Assembly: GCA_965203615.1 (NCBI GenBank)
Contig: OZ241900.1
Location: 868,001 to 932,000, forward strand
Direction: 5' to 3'
Origin: VXNE01 sp965203615
Lineage (GTDB): Bacteria > Pseudomonadota > Gammaproteobacteria > Pseudomonadales > Azotimanducaceae
Length of the DNA stretch: 64,000 nt
The position numbers were made by a program, and so were the translations under genes. Position 1 is the stretch's first letter. Every line of letters starts with the position of its first letter. The notes beneath the pieces were generated by a model. The model was not told where the DNA came from. It worked only from the letters and a program-made list of their open reading frames with translations, and ran no database searches. Below are positions 54,738-63,400 of the stretch, piece after piece.

Positions 54738-56003
54738 TCAGGCCGCGCCCAGGTACTTCTGCATTTCCGCCCGGCCGACCACGAGGTGATGCACTTCGTC
54801 CGGGCCGTCGGCGATCCGCAAGGTCCGCTGTCCCGTGTACATGCGGGCCAGGGGCGACCATTGAGAGACCCCCGTGGCACCGTGGAGCTGAATCGCCTGG
54901 TCGATGATCTGGCATACCCGCTCCGGCACCATGGCCTTGACCATGTGCACCCAGACCCGCGCTTCGCGATTGCCGAGCACGTCCATGGCCTTCGCGGCCT
55001 TCAATACCATGAGGCGCATCGCTTCGATCTCGATCCGCGCGCGGGACACCAGCTCGATGTTCTTGCCCAGTTGCAGGATCGGGCGGCCGAACGCCTCCCG
55101 GGAAACGCCGCGGCGCACGAGCAGGTCCAGCGCGCGCTCGGCCTGGCCGATGGAGCGCATGCAGTGGTGGATGCGCCCCGGACCCAGGCGGGCTTGGGAG
55201 ATCTCGAAACCCCTTCCTTCGCCCAACAGGCAGTTCTCCTTCGGCACGCGGACATCCTCCAGCATGATGTGCATGTGGCCGTGGGGGGCGTCGTCGTGGC
55301 CGAACACCGTCATGGGTTCGATGACGTTTACGCCCGGGGTGTCCATCGGCACCAGAATCTGCGACTGCTGCCGGTGCGGCGCCGCGTCGGGGCTGGTCTT
55401 GACCATGCAGATCATGATCTTGCAGCGGCTGTCGCCGGCGCCGGAGATGTAGTACTTCTCGCCGTCGATGACCCATTCGTCACCGTCGAGCCGCGCGCGC
55501 GTGCCGATGTTCTTCGCATCCGACGACGCCAGGTTCGGCTCCGTCATGCCGAAACAGGACCGGATCTCCCCGGCGAGCAGCGGTTTCAGCCACTTTTCCT
55601 TCTGCTCCGGCGTTGCATAGCGCTCGAGCACTTCCATGTTGCCGGTATCCGGCGCGCTGCAGTTCAGGCACTCCGAGGAAAGCGGGCTCTTGCCCAGTTC
55701 CGCCGCGATGTACGCGTAGTCGAGGTTGTTGAGCCCTTCGCCGGTCTCGGCGTCCGGCAGGAAGAAGTTCCACAGACCGCGGGACTTCGCCGCTCGCTTC
55801 AGACCGCCCAGTATCTGCTCCTGGCGCGGCGAAAGGCTCCAGCGGTCTCCGTGTTCGCCGGCGGCTTCGTTATAGGCCGGCGTCTGGGGGTTGACCTCCT
55901 CCTCGATGAACTTCCTCACGGCGTCCAGCAATGGCTGCGCCTCTTCGCTCATGGTCAGGTTATTCAGGTCGGCGTCTACGTCCGCGGTCGCGGCTTCAGG
56001 CAT
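54738..56003 (-). CDS. Acyl-CoA dehydrogenase family protein
   Basis: This 421-residue FAD acyl-CoA dehydrogenase is of the ACAD10/11-like group. It shows SCFGMTEPNLASSDAKN (FAD loop), WVIDGEKYYISGAGD, GFEISQARLGPGRIHHCMR and the C-terminal IQLHGATGVSQWSPLARMY with RTLRIADGPDEVH. Start at the ATG ending at 56003 has GAGGA about 7 nt upstream; the frame stays open further upstream across the HicBA remnant, which is not part of the gene. It converges on the tRNA gene. The substrate is unknown. Confidence 0.92.
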   Translation of the reverse strand: MPEAATADVDADLNNLTMSEEAQPLLDAVRKFIEEEVNPQTPAYNEAAGEHGDRWSLSPRQEQILGGLKRAAKSRGLWNFFLPDAETGEGLNNLDYAYIAAELGKSPLSSECLNCSAPDTGNMEVLERYATPEQKEKWLKPLLAGEIRSCFGMTEPNLASSDAKNIGTRARLDGDEWVIDGEKYYISGAGDSRCKIMICMVKTSPDAAPHRQQSQILVPMDTPGVNVIEPMTVFGHDDAPHGHMHIMLEDVRVPKENCLLGEGRGFEISQARLGPGRIHHCMRSIGQAERALDLLVRRGVSREAFGRPILQLGKNIELVSRARIEIEAMRLMVLKAAKAMDVLGNREARVWVHMVKAMVPERVCQIIDQAIQLHGATGVSQWSPLARMYTGQRTLRIADGPDEVHHLVVGRAEMQKYLGAA

Positions 56004-56030
56004 GACTTGTCCTCGAAACAATGGAGTGGA

Positions 56031-56243
56031 ATGGCCCATTCTACCGCCCCTCCGCCGACGCAACACCGGTTCGGGAGCATTTCGGCAACCGCGCTCGGAT
56101 ATGGCATCCACACGCAAGGGGATGGTGTCGAAGATGTCCGACGCAATGTGCGGGAAGCCGTTGACTGCTACTTCGACGACACCATGGATCGGCCGAGCGT
56201 GATTCGGCTCCACTTCGTGCGCGATGAGATCATGGCGGCGTGA
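56031..56243 (+). CDS. HicB-like antitoxin, N-terminus not conserved
   Basis: This 70-residue frame's second half reads ALGYGIHTQGDGVEDVRRNV then REAVDCYFDD and VIRLHFVRDEIMAA. That closely follows the small HicB-like (DUF1902-type) antitoxins, which have ALG-SI-TQ-D-ELR-NV-EAV--HF. The first ~17 residues do not show the usual beta-strand opening, so the 5' end may have been replaced or degraded. GGAG precedes the ATG. Its stop overlaps the GTG of the hicA-like reading frame. With a broken toxin beside it this is probably a decaying module. Confidence 0.55.
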   Translation: MAHSTAPPPTQHRFGSISATALGYGIHTQGDGVEDVRRNVREAVDCYFDDTMDRPSVIRLHFVRDEIMAA

Positions 56244-56440
56244 AGCTGCCCCGCGATGTCAGCGGCGCCAGACTGCAGCAGGCGCTTCGGCGTCTCGGCT
56301 AGGTCGCGGTTCGACAACGCGGCTCCCACGTCCGAATCACCACCCAGGTCAACGGTGAGCACCACGAGGTGATCCCGCTACACGGTCAGATCCGGGCGGA
56401 CCCTATCAGGCATTCTGAAGAGCGTGGCTCGACACCATGA
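56240..56440 (+). pseudogene. hicA-like toxin pseudogene (in-frame TAG)
   Basis: From a GTG overlapping the antitoxin stop, the frame reads MKLPRDVSGARLQQALRRLG, then TAG at 56300-56302. It continues VAVRQRGSHVRITTQVNGE and HHEVIPLHGQIRAD to a TGA at 56438-56440. This matches the HicA mRNA-interferase pattern, including the catalytic His in GSHVR. The stop sits where homologues have an aromatic residue (LGY). The end also lacks the usual C-terminal helix. It cannot make a full-length toxin unless TAG is suppressed. Confidence 0.7.
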
Positions 56441-56696
56441 GATGCGCGTCGAGGAAATACTCATTACCCTCGACCTGTGAGCGTGTCGTGCGGAGACAGG
56501 CTGAACAACTGGCGCGTACGCCACGTCGAGGCGATCTCACCTCGAACAAGGAAGCGGCATTCGCCGTGCACTCGAGAAAGCCCGCCAGAACGTGACCGTC
56601 CCTGGTCTGGGTGCGATACTGCATGGACATGGCGCGGTAGACGGTGCTCAAGCAACCAGCGGCACCTGTCCCGGGCCTTTTGCAGGCGATTTCGGC
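56441..56696. other. Gap between the hicA remnant and aroA
   Basis: I see no convincing gene here. A minus-strand frame (56406-56786) crosses the hicA remnant end and the aroA start and resembles nothing I know. No clear promoter, repeat or terminator is visible. The stretch may be debris from the decayed toxin-antitoxin module. Confidence 0.4.
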
Positions 56697-57974
56697 ATGG
56701 ACGGACAGCGAGACATCGGCAAGGTTACGAAGCCGTTCGACATCGAACTGACGCTTCCGGGCAGCAAGTCGATCGCGCTGCGTCACCTCGTCATGTCGGC
56801 GCTCGCGTCCGAGGCCACGGAACTCGTCGGCATTCCCCGGTGCGACGACATCGACGCCATGGTCCGCTCACTGTCCCGACTCGGCGTCGGCATCGAAACC
56901 GGCGGCCGTTCGCGCCTGGTCGTGAGTCCGCCCGATACGCTCGTCGCCGGGGACGTCAGCATCGATGTGAGCTTGAGCGGAGTGTCGCTGCGTTTCCTGC
57001 TGGCGGTCGCCGCATTGCGCCGCGACGTGACGCATATCGATGGAGGACCACCGCTGCGCGTGCGGCCCAACCGCGACATGATCAAGGCGCTACGTCAACT
57101 CGGCTGCCGGGCGCAGGCCGCAGACGACGAAGGGCACCTGCCCATTTCCATCGCCGGCCCCGACGAGTGGGCGCGCGAAGTGGACGTCGGCACCCGGGTG
57201 TCCAGCCAGTATCTGTCCGGATTGATGCTGATTGCCCCGCGCCTGCCGCATGGGCTGACCCTGCGGCCGAAGGACGAACCCGTATCCGCCCCCTACGTCG
57301 AGATCACCCGCACTGAAATGGCGAGGAGAGGCGTGCCGGTCCGCGTCTCGGGCAGCGACACGATACGCATCGAACCGGCAGCGTATCGAGGCGGCGTGGT
57401 ATCGATCGAAGGCGATGCCTCCGCCGCGACGTATTTTGCCGCTGCGGCGACGTTGCACGCCTCGTCGGTACGGTTTGCCAACCTGGGCCAATCGACGACC
57501 CAGGGAGACTTCGCCTTCCTTGATCTTTGCCGGCGGATCGGTGCCGACGTAGAGGCCCGCGACGACACCGTTTCCATCGAGGGTCCCGCGGAACTGCGGG
57601 CGATCGGACACGTGGACATGGAGAACATGTCCGACGCGGCGCCCACGCTCATGGCGATGGCGCCCTTCCTCCCCGGCACCACGCATATCACGGGGCTGTC
57701 CACGTTGCGGCACAAGGAATGCGACCGCATCGCCTGCCCCGCGCGCGAGCTTCGCAAGGCCGGGGTGGATGTCGAGGAAGGCGACGACTGGGTTCGGATT
57801 CAGCCGCTATCGGCGCCGCGCCCGGCACAATTCCAGACCTACGACGATCACAGGATGGCCATGTCGCTCGCCGTCTTCGCAAGCCAGGTCGGCGGGTGCG
57901 CCATCCTCGATCCCGATTGTGTGGCGAAGACCTACACGGACTTCTGGGAAGACCTGGAAGAACTGTACGCGTAG
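56697..57974 (+). CDS. aroA: 3-phosphoshikimate 1-carboxyvinyltransferase (EPSP synthase)
   Basis: This 425-residue enzyme joins PEP to shikimate-3-phosphate in the aromatic amino acid pathway. Conserved blocks are ELTLPGSKSI (Lys24), SSQYLSGLMLIAPRL, GDASAATYFAAAA, QGDFAFLDLCRRIGADV, LRHKECDRI and YDDHRMAMSLAVFA. The first motif reads GSKSIALRH instead of the usual GSKS-x-[ST/S]NR. The PEP-binding loop reads LSGVSLRFLL instead of GNAGTxxRF/PL. It is therefore a divergent member, though its length and all later motifs are intact. Start at 56697 gives the expected N-terminus; a clear ribosome site is lacking. Confidence 0.92.
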   Translation: MDGQRDIGKVTKPFDIELTLPGSKSIALRHLVMSALASEATELVGIPRCDDIDAMVRSLSRLGVGIETGGRSRLVVSPPDTLVAGDVSIDVSLSGVSLRFLLAVAALRRDVTHIDGGPPLRVRPNRDMIKALRQLGCRAQAADDEGHLPISIAGPDEWAREVDVGTRVSSQYLSGLMLIAPRLPHGLTLRPKDEPVSAPYVEITRTEMARRGVPVRVSGSDTIRIEPAAYRGGVVSIEGDASAATYFAAAATLHASSVRFANLGQSTTQGDFAFLDLCRRIGADVEARDDTVSIEGPAELRAIGHVDMENMSDAAPTLMAMAPFLPGTTHITGLSTLRHKECDRIACPARELRKAGVDVEEGDDWVRIQPLSAPRPAQFQTYDDHRMAMSLAVFASQVGGCAILDPDCVAKTYTDFWEDLEELYA

Positions 57975-57986
57975 CCCGGCCGGTGC

Positions 57987-59648
57987 TCAGGGCCGATACG
58001 AGTCCCGCAGCGTCACGATCCTGTTGAACACGGGCACAGTCGACGAATGTTCGACCGGGTCCTTGTAGAAATACCCGAGCCGTTCGAACTGGAAGCGCGA
58101 TGACTCCGCCTCGACGAGGGCGGGTTCGACAATGGCCTTCCTGACGGCGAGCGACACGGGATTCAGTTGCTCCTCCATATTGTCCGTCGCGGGGGCCGCC
58201 ACGCTGAAGAGCCGGTCGTAGAGGCGCACCTCGGCCGAAACCCCGGAAGACCTGCTCACCCAGTGCACCACGCCTTTCGGTCTTAGCCCGCTGGTGTCGC
58301 TGCCGCTCTTCGATTCCGGGAAATAGGTGCAGCGCAACTCCGCCGCGCGGCCGTCCGCGTCCCGGATCACTTCGTCGCAGCGGATGATGAAGCCGTGGCG
58401 CAGGCGCACCATCTCCCCCGGAGACAGTCGCCGGTACTTCCTTGGCGGCGACTCCATGAAGTCGTCGCGTTCGATCGCGATGGATCGGCCGAACGTGATC
58501 CTTCGCGCGCCCAGTTCCGGCCGTTTCTGGTGCCAGGGCGCGTCCAGTTCCTCGTCCTCGTCGGAAGGATAGTTGGTGATCGTGACGGGGAGCGGATCGA
58601 GCACCGCCATTCCACGCGGCGCTTCGTCCTCCAGGGCGTTGCGCGCGCAGAACTCCAGCAGTTCCATCTCGACGCGGTTTTCCTGCCTGGTGACGCCGAT
58701 GCGGTTGCAGAACTCGCGGATCATCTCCGGCGTATATCCGCGGCGGCGCAGGCCGGAGAGCGTCGGTAGCCGGGGGTCGTCCCATCCCGCGACGCGGCCT
58801 CCCTCCACGAGCATTCGAAAGAAGCGCGTCGACATGACCGTGTACTCGAGGTTGAGCCGCGAGAACTCGATCTGCGGCGGGTGGAACTCGACCCCCGTGT
58901 TGTCGAGAACCCAGTCGTAGAGTTCCCGGTTGTTCTCGAACTCGAGCGTGCAGATCGAGTGCGTGACACCCTCGAGGGAATCGCACAGGCAGTGCGTGAA
59001 GTCGTACATCGGATAGATGCACCAGTCGTCGCCGGTGCGGTGGTGGGTCGCGTGGCGGATCCGGTACAGGACCGGGTCGCGCATCACGAGGTTGGCGGCC
59101 CCCATGTCGATTCTGGCCCGCAGCACATGCTCGCCGTCGCCGAACTCGCCCGCCCGCATGCGCCTGAACAGGTCACGATTCTCATCGATGGGACGGTCCC
59201 GGTCGGGACTCTCGCGCCCGGGTTCCGTAAAGCTGCCACGAGTCGCGGCGACATCCTCCGCGCTCTGGCTGTCGACATAGGCGAGCCCCTTGTCGATGAG
59301 TTCTTCGGCGAACCGGTACAACGCATCGAAATAGTCCGACGCGAAGGTCACGGTACCCCAGCCGAATCCGAGCCAATCGATGTTGCGCCTGATGGCGTCG
59401 ACGAACGTCTGGCTCTCCTTGAGCGGATTGGTGTCGTCGAAACGCAGAAAGGTCTTGCCGCCGAACTCCTCGGCGATGCCAAAATTGAGGCAGATGGACT
59501 TCGCGTGGCCGATGGTCAGGTAGCCGTTCGGCTCCGGCGGGAACCGCGTGACCACGCCCTTGACGACGCCGTTAGCCAGGTCACGGCGAACGCGGTCGCG
59601 AATGAAGTCGCGAAGGTCTTCCAAGGCAGGCGTCTCCTGTGACGACAC
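57987..59648 (-). CDS. glnS: Glutaminyl-tRNA synthetase
   Basis: This enzyme charges tRNA-Gln directly. FPPEPNGYLTIGHAKSICLNF holds the HIGH motif at about residue 43. DFTHCLCDSLEGVTHSICTLEF and GWDDPRLPTLSGLRRRGYTPE are GlnRS-specific. The KMSKS-equivalent loop reads VMSTRF, where the usual motif is VMSKRK, so the catalytic-loop Lys is Thr. Starting at GTG 59648 gives 553 residues, almost exactly the length of the E. coli enzyme. The frame is open to 59720, but that would overlap the divergent gene's start and leave no promoter. It converges on aroA with 12 nt between stops. Confidence 0.93.
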   Translation of the reverse strand: MSSQETPALEDLRDFIRDRVRRDLANGVVKGVVTRFPPEPNGYLTIGHAKSICLNFGIAEEFGGKTFLRFDDTNPLKESQTFVDAIRRNIDWLGFGWGTVTFASDYFDALYRFAEELIDKGLAYVDSQSAEDVAATRGSFTEPGRESPDRDRPIDENRDLFRRMRAGEFGDGEHVLRARIDMGAANLVMRDPVLYRIRHATHHRTGDDWCIYPMYDFTHCLCDSLEGVTHSICTLEFENNRELYDWVLDNTGVEFHPPQIEFSRLNLEYTVMSTRFFRMLVEGGRVAGWDDPRLPTLSGLRRRGYTPEMIREFCNRIGVTRQENRVEMELLEFCARNALEDEAPRGMAVLDPLPVTITNYPSDEDEELDAPWHQKRPELGARRITFGRSIAIERDDFMESPPRKYRRLSPGEMVRLRHGFIIRCDEVIRDADGRAAELRCTYFPESKSGSDTSGLRPKGVVHWVSRSSGVSAEVRLYDRLFSVAAPATDNMEEQLNPVSLAVRKAIVEPALVEAESSRFQFERLGYFYKDPVEHSSTVPVFNRIVTLRDSYRP

Positions 59649-59718
59649 ACGGTGTGCGGCGGCATTGTAAACAATGCGCCGCGCCCGGCGAGCGCCGTGC
59701 GCGTATACAATCGCCCGC
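59649..59718. promoter_or_regulatory. Divergent promoter region between glnS and the transglutaminase-like gene
   Basis: The 70-bp gap contains TACAAT on the plus strand at 59706-59711 and TACAAT on the minus strand at 59669-59664. Both are good -10 hexamers facing outward. The plus copy lies only 7 nt from the ATG, so its mRNA would be almost leaderless. Part of the minus copy lies in the small palindrome TTGTAAACAA. No convincing -35 elements are visible. Confidence 0.4.
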
Positions 59719-61113
59719 ATGCGCCCGGTCCTTTATCGCGTGGGGTTCGCCATAGCCGCCGTGGCCGCCCTGGCCGTGGCCGCGTGGCTCGGTGGCCCGC
59801 CCGATCCGACAGAGCAGGCGGCCAAGCGGCTGCAGGCGGAACGGTGGTACGGCGTCAGCCTGCACGGTACGGACATCGGTCACTTCCGCACTTTCGGACG
59901 CACATCCCGCTCGGGCTACCGTTTCGACTCCGAACTGGTCTTCCGGTTGGGAACGGGTCCGCAAACGCGCATTGTGGAATCGTTGGTATTCGATTCGCAG
60001 GCACCCTACCCGCTCCTGACCGCGAAGCACGCCTACATCAGCGCCAACAATTCGATGCAGGTCGGCATCGAGCGGCACGCGGGAGGCCTTGCCGCCTCTG
60101 TCAACGGCCAGACCACGGAACTCGACTGGGATTACCTGCTGAACGACTATCTCGCGGTCGAGATGTGGCTCGATCGGGACCAGCCCGTCGGCGCGGTGCT
60201 TGACTCGAAATCGATCGATTTCGACCGGCCGTCCCTGAAGCGGGATTCCTGGCACGTCATCGATCGCAATGACTCGGGCTATCGCCTCAGAAACCGCGAA
60301 GGGTCGATCGTTCAAATGGATGCCGACCATCTTCCCGTGCGCCTGAACGTAGCCAACCTGTTCGACATGACCCTGGAGGACGCTTCCTGGACAGCAAGCG
60401 CCTGGCAAGCGGTCCCACCGCAATCCGACGCCCGGAAGTACCACGTCTCGATCGACACGCCGCTTGAGACGCCCCGAGACCTGACGCGGCTCCTTCTTCG
60501 GGTCCGCGCGGGCGATTCGATCGATGCCATGTCCTGGCCGATGCTGCACCGGGATGTCCAGGGCAACCTGGTGCTGGAAAGCCGACGCGACGCCCGGCGA
60601 CGCGTCGATCCGAACGATCTCAAGGCGTTGTCGGGCGCGACCACAGCCCTCCCCGCAGACGACCCGGCGGTCAGGCATCTCGCGCAGCGCGCGACATCGG
60701 GATTGACCGATCCCGCCCGCCGGTTGGAAGCGCTCGTTGGCTTCGTTCACGGCTATATCGATTACACCGAGGAGGACTCCGGGCGCACTGTCTCGAACAT
60801 ATTGCGCGACCGCCGCGGCGACTGTACCGAATACGCCAACCTCCTCACGACGATGGCGCGCGCGCTGGGGTTCGCCGCGCGCACCGTCACCGGGCTCGCG
60901 TATGACATCGACTCGGAGGCGTTCGCGCTGCACAACTGGAGCGAAGTGGCGCTCGACGGCTGGTGGATTTCCGTCGATCCAACCTGGAACCAGGTGCCCG
61001 CGGATGCCGGCCACCTGCGGTTGCCGGACAAGCCGGGACTGGCTGTCTTCGGTCTCCTGCCAAGGATCGAGTTCGAGCTCGTGCAAGCGGAGTACGGAGG
61101 ACTCGGGACGTAA
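59719..61113 (+). CDS. Transglutaminase-like domain protein (membrane-anchored)
   Basis: This 464-residue protein has an N-terminal signal/anchor (VGFAIAAVAALAVAAWLG), a large beta-rich region of unknown role (about 30-300) and a C-terminal transglutaminase-like papain fold. The catalytic triad is Cys369 in RRGDCTEYANLL, His405 in LHNWSEV and Asp420 in SVDPTWNQ. Such bacterial proteins are usually periplasmic cysteine proteases or amidases. ATG 59719 is chosen because it places the anchor at the N-terminus. It is divergent from glnS and ends 14 nt from the convergent acidic protein. Confidence 0.87.
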   Translation: MRPVLYRVGFAIAAVAALAVAAWLGGPPDPTEQAAKRLQAERWYGVSLHGTDIGHFRTFGRTSRSGYRFDSELVFRLGTGPQTRIVESLVFDSQAPYPLLTAKHAYISANNSMQVGIERHAGGLAASVNGQTTELDWDYLLNDYLAVEMWLDRDQPVGAVLDSKSIDFDRPSLKRDSWHVIDRNDSGYRLRNREGSIVQMDADHLPVRLNVANLFDMTLEDASWTASAWQAVPPQSDARKYHVSIDTPLETPRDLTRLLLRVRAGDSIDAMSWPMLHRDVQGNLVLESRRDARRRVDPNDLKALSGATTALPADDPAVRHLAQRATSGLTDPARRLEALVGFVHGYIDYTEEDSGRTVSNILRDRRGDCTEYANLLTTMARALGFAARTVTGLAYDIDSEAFALHNWSEVALDGWWISVDPTWNQVPADAGHLRLPDKPGLAVFGLLPRIEFELVQAEYGGLGT

Positions 61114-61127
61114 CAGCGGACGGACGA

Positions 61128-61523
61128 TCACTTCAGGTCGTCAAACATCATCCCATCGTCCTCGTCCCATTCTTCCTCGTCGAACCAGTGAATGCCGAAC
61201 CGTGAGGGCAAGGGTTCGTTGCGCTCGAGCCGCCCGCCCATGTCCTGAAGCTGCTCGATCATCATCAGGAGGTACGGGTCAGTTTTCGGACCGGGGCGAA
61301 CCACTTCCTCGAGTTCTTCCAGGATTGTCACGCACCACCAGAAGACGTCCTCTCCCGGCAGGGATTCGCGCTTGCCGGGTTTGTCCGGCACCGAGTCGAA
61401 GTCCCGGTAAATCTCCTCAAGCAGCTTGCCGAGCTCTGCGTCCCCCTGCAGCGCGGGCGACGCGCCCTTGGCTATCTCGATCAACCGCGGCCGATGCCGC
61501 GCAAGGAAATACCGCGCTTCCAT
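61128..61523 (-). CDS. Hypothetical acidic protein
   Basis: I do not recognise this 131-residue protein. It is predominantly helical in appearance (EDVFWWCVTILEELEEVV, LLMMIEQLQDMGGRLE) and ends in a strongly acidic segment (WFDEEEWDEDDGMMFDDLK). There is no signal peptide or metal motif. It lies downstream of, and convergent with, the transglutaminase-like gene and 117 nt from the end of the TRAP operon on the same strand. Coding is supported by codon use and the lack of an overlapping better frame. Confidence 0.6.
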   Translation of the reverse strand: MEARYFLARHRPRLIEIAKGASPALQGDAELGKLLEEIYRDFDSVPDKPGKRESLPGEDVFWWCVTILEELEEVVRPGPKTDPYLLMMIEQLQDMGGRLERNEPLPSRFGIHWFDEEEWDEDDGMMFDDLK

Positions 61524-61640
61524 ACCCTCGATTCCATACCGGCGACGTTGCCGACATTGTCGAGGGGACCCATGGCGAGGGATATGGACAGAAGCTGATA
61601 TTCGTGCGCGACATCGGCCCGACTTGCGTTAAGCCGCAAG

Positions 61641-62912
61641 CTACAGGAACCAGAGCGACAGCGCGGGCACGTAGGTGATCAGGAGTAGCGCGATCAGCAG
61701 CACCCCCATGAACGGCAGGCATGCCGCGTACAGTTCGAGCACCGGTCTTTCGAACCGGTAGCTCGCGATGAAGAGGTTCATGCCGATCGGCGGCGTGAAG
61801 TAGCCGATCTGCAGGTTGGCGAGGAAGATGATGCCGAGATGCACCGGATGGATGCCGTAGCCGACGGCCACCGGCAGCAATAGCGGCACCATGATGATCA
61901 CGGCCGCATAGACATCCAGCACCGCGCCGAGGATCAGCAGGAGGATGTTGAGCAGGATCAGGAACGTCAACGGACTGGTGATGCTCTCCTGGACGAACTC
62001 GAACACGCGCTGCGGCACCTCCGCATCCACGAGGAAGTTCGTGAAGGCCAGCGCCACCCCCAGGATCAGGATGATGCTGCCAACCATCACCATCGACTCG
62101 CGAACGATTCCGGCCAGTCGCTTGATGGCGACTTCCCTGTAGAGGAACACTTCCGCGACCAGGACGTAGAGCGCCGTCATCGCCGCGGCTTCTGATATGG
62201 CGAACAGGCCGGAGTAGATGCCGCCAAGAACAACGAATGGCAACGGCAGCTCCCATCGCGCCGCCTTGACTGCGACCCATAGGGCGTGCCATTCGAATGG
62301 TGTCCGGGGCGCCCCGCCGTGGCGCAGCGCCGTCCATCCGGACAACAGCACGATCATCAACAGCGCCGGCAACAGCCCCGCGAGAAACAACTGCTGGATG
62401 GTGAACGGCTCGCCCACCTCCATCTGCTGAGCCACGATGCCGTACAGGATGAGCGGCACCGACGGCACGATCAGCAGGCCGAGACTACCCGAGGTCGTCA
62501 CCAGCCCCAGGCTGTAGCGCTCCGAATAGCCGTTCGCCATGAGCATCGGCAGGAGCAGCGCGCCGATGGCGACTATGGTCACGCCCGAGGCGCCGGTGAG
62601 CGCGGTGAAAACCGCGCAGGTGACGAAACCCACGATGGGCAGACCGGAGGGCATCCAACCGAACAGCGCGCGGGTGAGATCCATGAGCCGTTCCGACGTC
62701 TTCGCCGCCACCATGAGGTAGCCGGCGAAGGTGAAGAACGGCAGCGCCACCAGCAGCGGCGTGTCGGCGATGCGGTACAGCTCGATGGGCACCACGGTCA
62801 GGTCGACGCCCGCCGAATAAAACCCGAGCATCGCCGCCGCCATCACGACGGCGAACAGCGGTGCGCCGAGGATGGCCAGGAGGACAATGCCGATGGCGAG
62901 CGCGATGATCAT
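61641..62912 (-). CDS. dctM: TRAP transporter large permease (DctM)
   Basis: This 423-residue large membrane subunit of a TRAP uptake system has about twelve hydrophobic segments. It opens MIIALAIGIVLLAILGAPLF. Characteristic stretches are IADTPLLVALPFFTFAGYLM, TALTGASGVTIVAIGALLLP and GYGIHPVHLGIIFLANLQIG with YFTPPIGMNLFIA. Its ATG overlaps the stop of dctQ by 4 nt; the frame is open far upstream but only as an overlap of dctQ. It would import a carboxylate-like solute using the ion gradient. The exact ligand is unknown. Confidence 0.94.
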   Translation of the reverse strand: MIIALAIGIVLLAILGAPLFAVVMAAAMLGFYSAGVDLTVVPIELYRIADTPLLVALPFFTFAGYLMVAAKTSERLMDLTRALFGWMPSGLPIVGFVTCAVFTALTGASGVTIVAIGALLLPMLMANGYSERYSLGLVTTSGSLGLLIVPSVPLILYGIVAQQMEVGEPFTIQQLFLAGLLPALLMIVLLSGWTALRHGGAPRTPFEWHALWVAVKAARWELPLPFVVLGGIYSGLFAISEAAAMTALYVLVAEVFLYREVAIKRLAGIVRESMVMVGSIILILGVALAFTNFLVDAEVPQRVFEFVQESITSPLTFLILLNILLLILGAVLDVYAAVIIMVPLLLPVAVGYGIHPVHLGIIFLANLQIGYFTPPIGMNLFIASYRFERPVLELYAACLPFMGVLLIALLLITYVPALSLWFL

Positions 62913-63400
62913 GGCTGCGCCTCCGGCTCTTCCGCCGGCGGCGGCTTGATCGACGCGATGAGATAGCGCAGACCCATGACGCCGGAGGCGACCGGTATCA
63001 CCAGTTCGCATACCCAGGCCGGCACGGCACCGAAACCGGGGGTGCCGTCGGCGTAGTCGTAGCCGATCAGCGTGATCGAGTACCACCCCAGCGCAAGGCA
63101 GAGCATCGCGGTGAACAGGTTCGTGACGCGCGCCAGCCGCCGCGCGGTCCGTTCGCTCGCGAACCGGCCGACCACGTCCACGCGGATATGTCCGTCCGGC
63201 CCTGCCGCCATCGCACCGATCATCGTGATCCAGAGCAACGCGACCCGCACCATGCCGTCGCCCCACGTAAGACCGGTGTCGAACAGGTTTCGCGCCAACA
63301 CCTGGTACACGGCGACGCCGATCATCGCCAGCAGCAGCGCTACCAGGAGCCCGGACTCGATCCGTCGCAGCACGCGTGCGACGTCACTCAGTACAATCAT
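62909..63400 (-). CDS. dctQ: TRAP transporter small permease (DctQ)
   Basis: This 163-residue small membrane subunit has four hydrophobic segments: GLLVALLLAMIGVAVYQVLA, a central pair around MVRVALLWITMIGAMA and LFTAMLCLALGWYSITLIG, and LVIPVASGVMGLRYLIASI. It contains the family's N-terminal QVLARNLF and WxDGMVRVALLWI block. Its start codon sits exactly at the edge of the palindromic repeat array that fills the gap to dctP, so its ribosome binding region is repeat DNA. It overlaps dctM by 4 nt. Confidence 0.92.
   Translation of the reverse strand: MIVLSDVARVLRRIESGLLVALLLAMIGVAVYQVLARNLFDTGLTWGDGMVRVALLWITMIGAMAAGPDGHIRVDVVGRFASERTARRLARVTNLFTAMLCLALGWYSITLIGYDYADGTPGFGAVPAWVCELVIPVASGVMGLRYLIASIKPPPAEEPEAQP

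Noticed and set aside
54663..56030. Long open frame leading into the HicB-like antitoxin
   Set aside because: It is antisense to the acyl-CoA dehydrogenase; only the part after 56031 shows antitoxin similarity.
56406..56786. Minus-strand frame of 126 codons over the hicA remnant and the aroA start
   Set aside because: No family resemblance, overlaps the conserved start of aroA and has no promoter or ribosome site.
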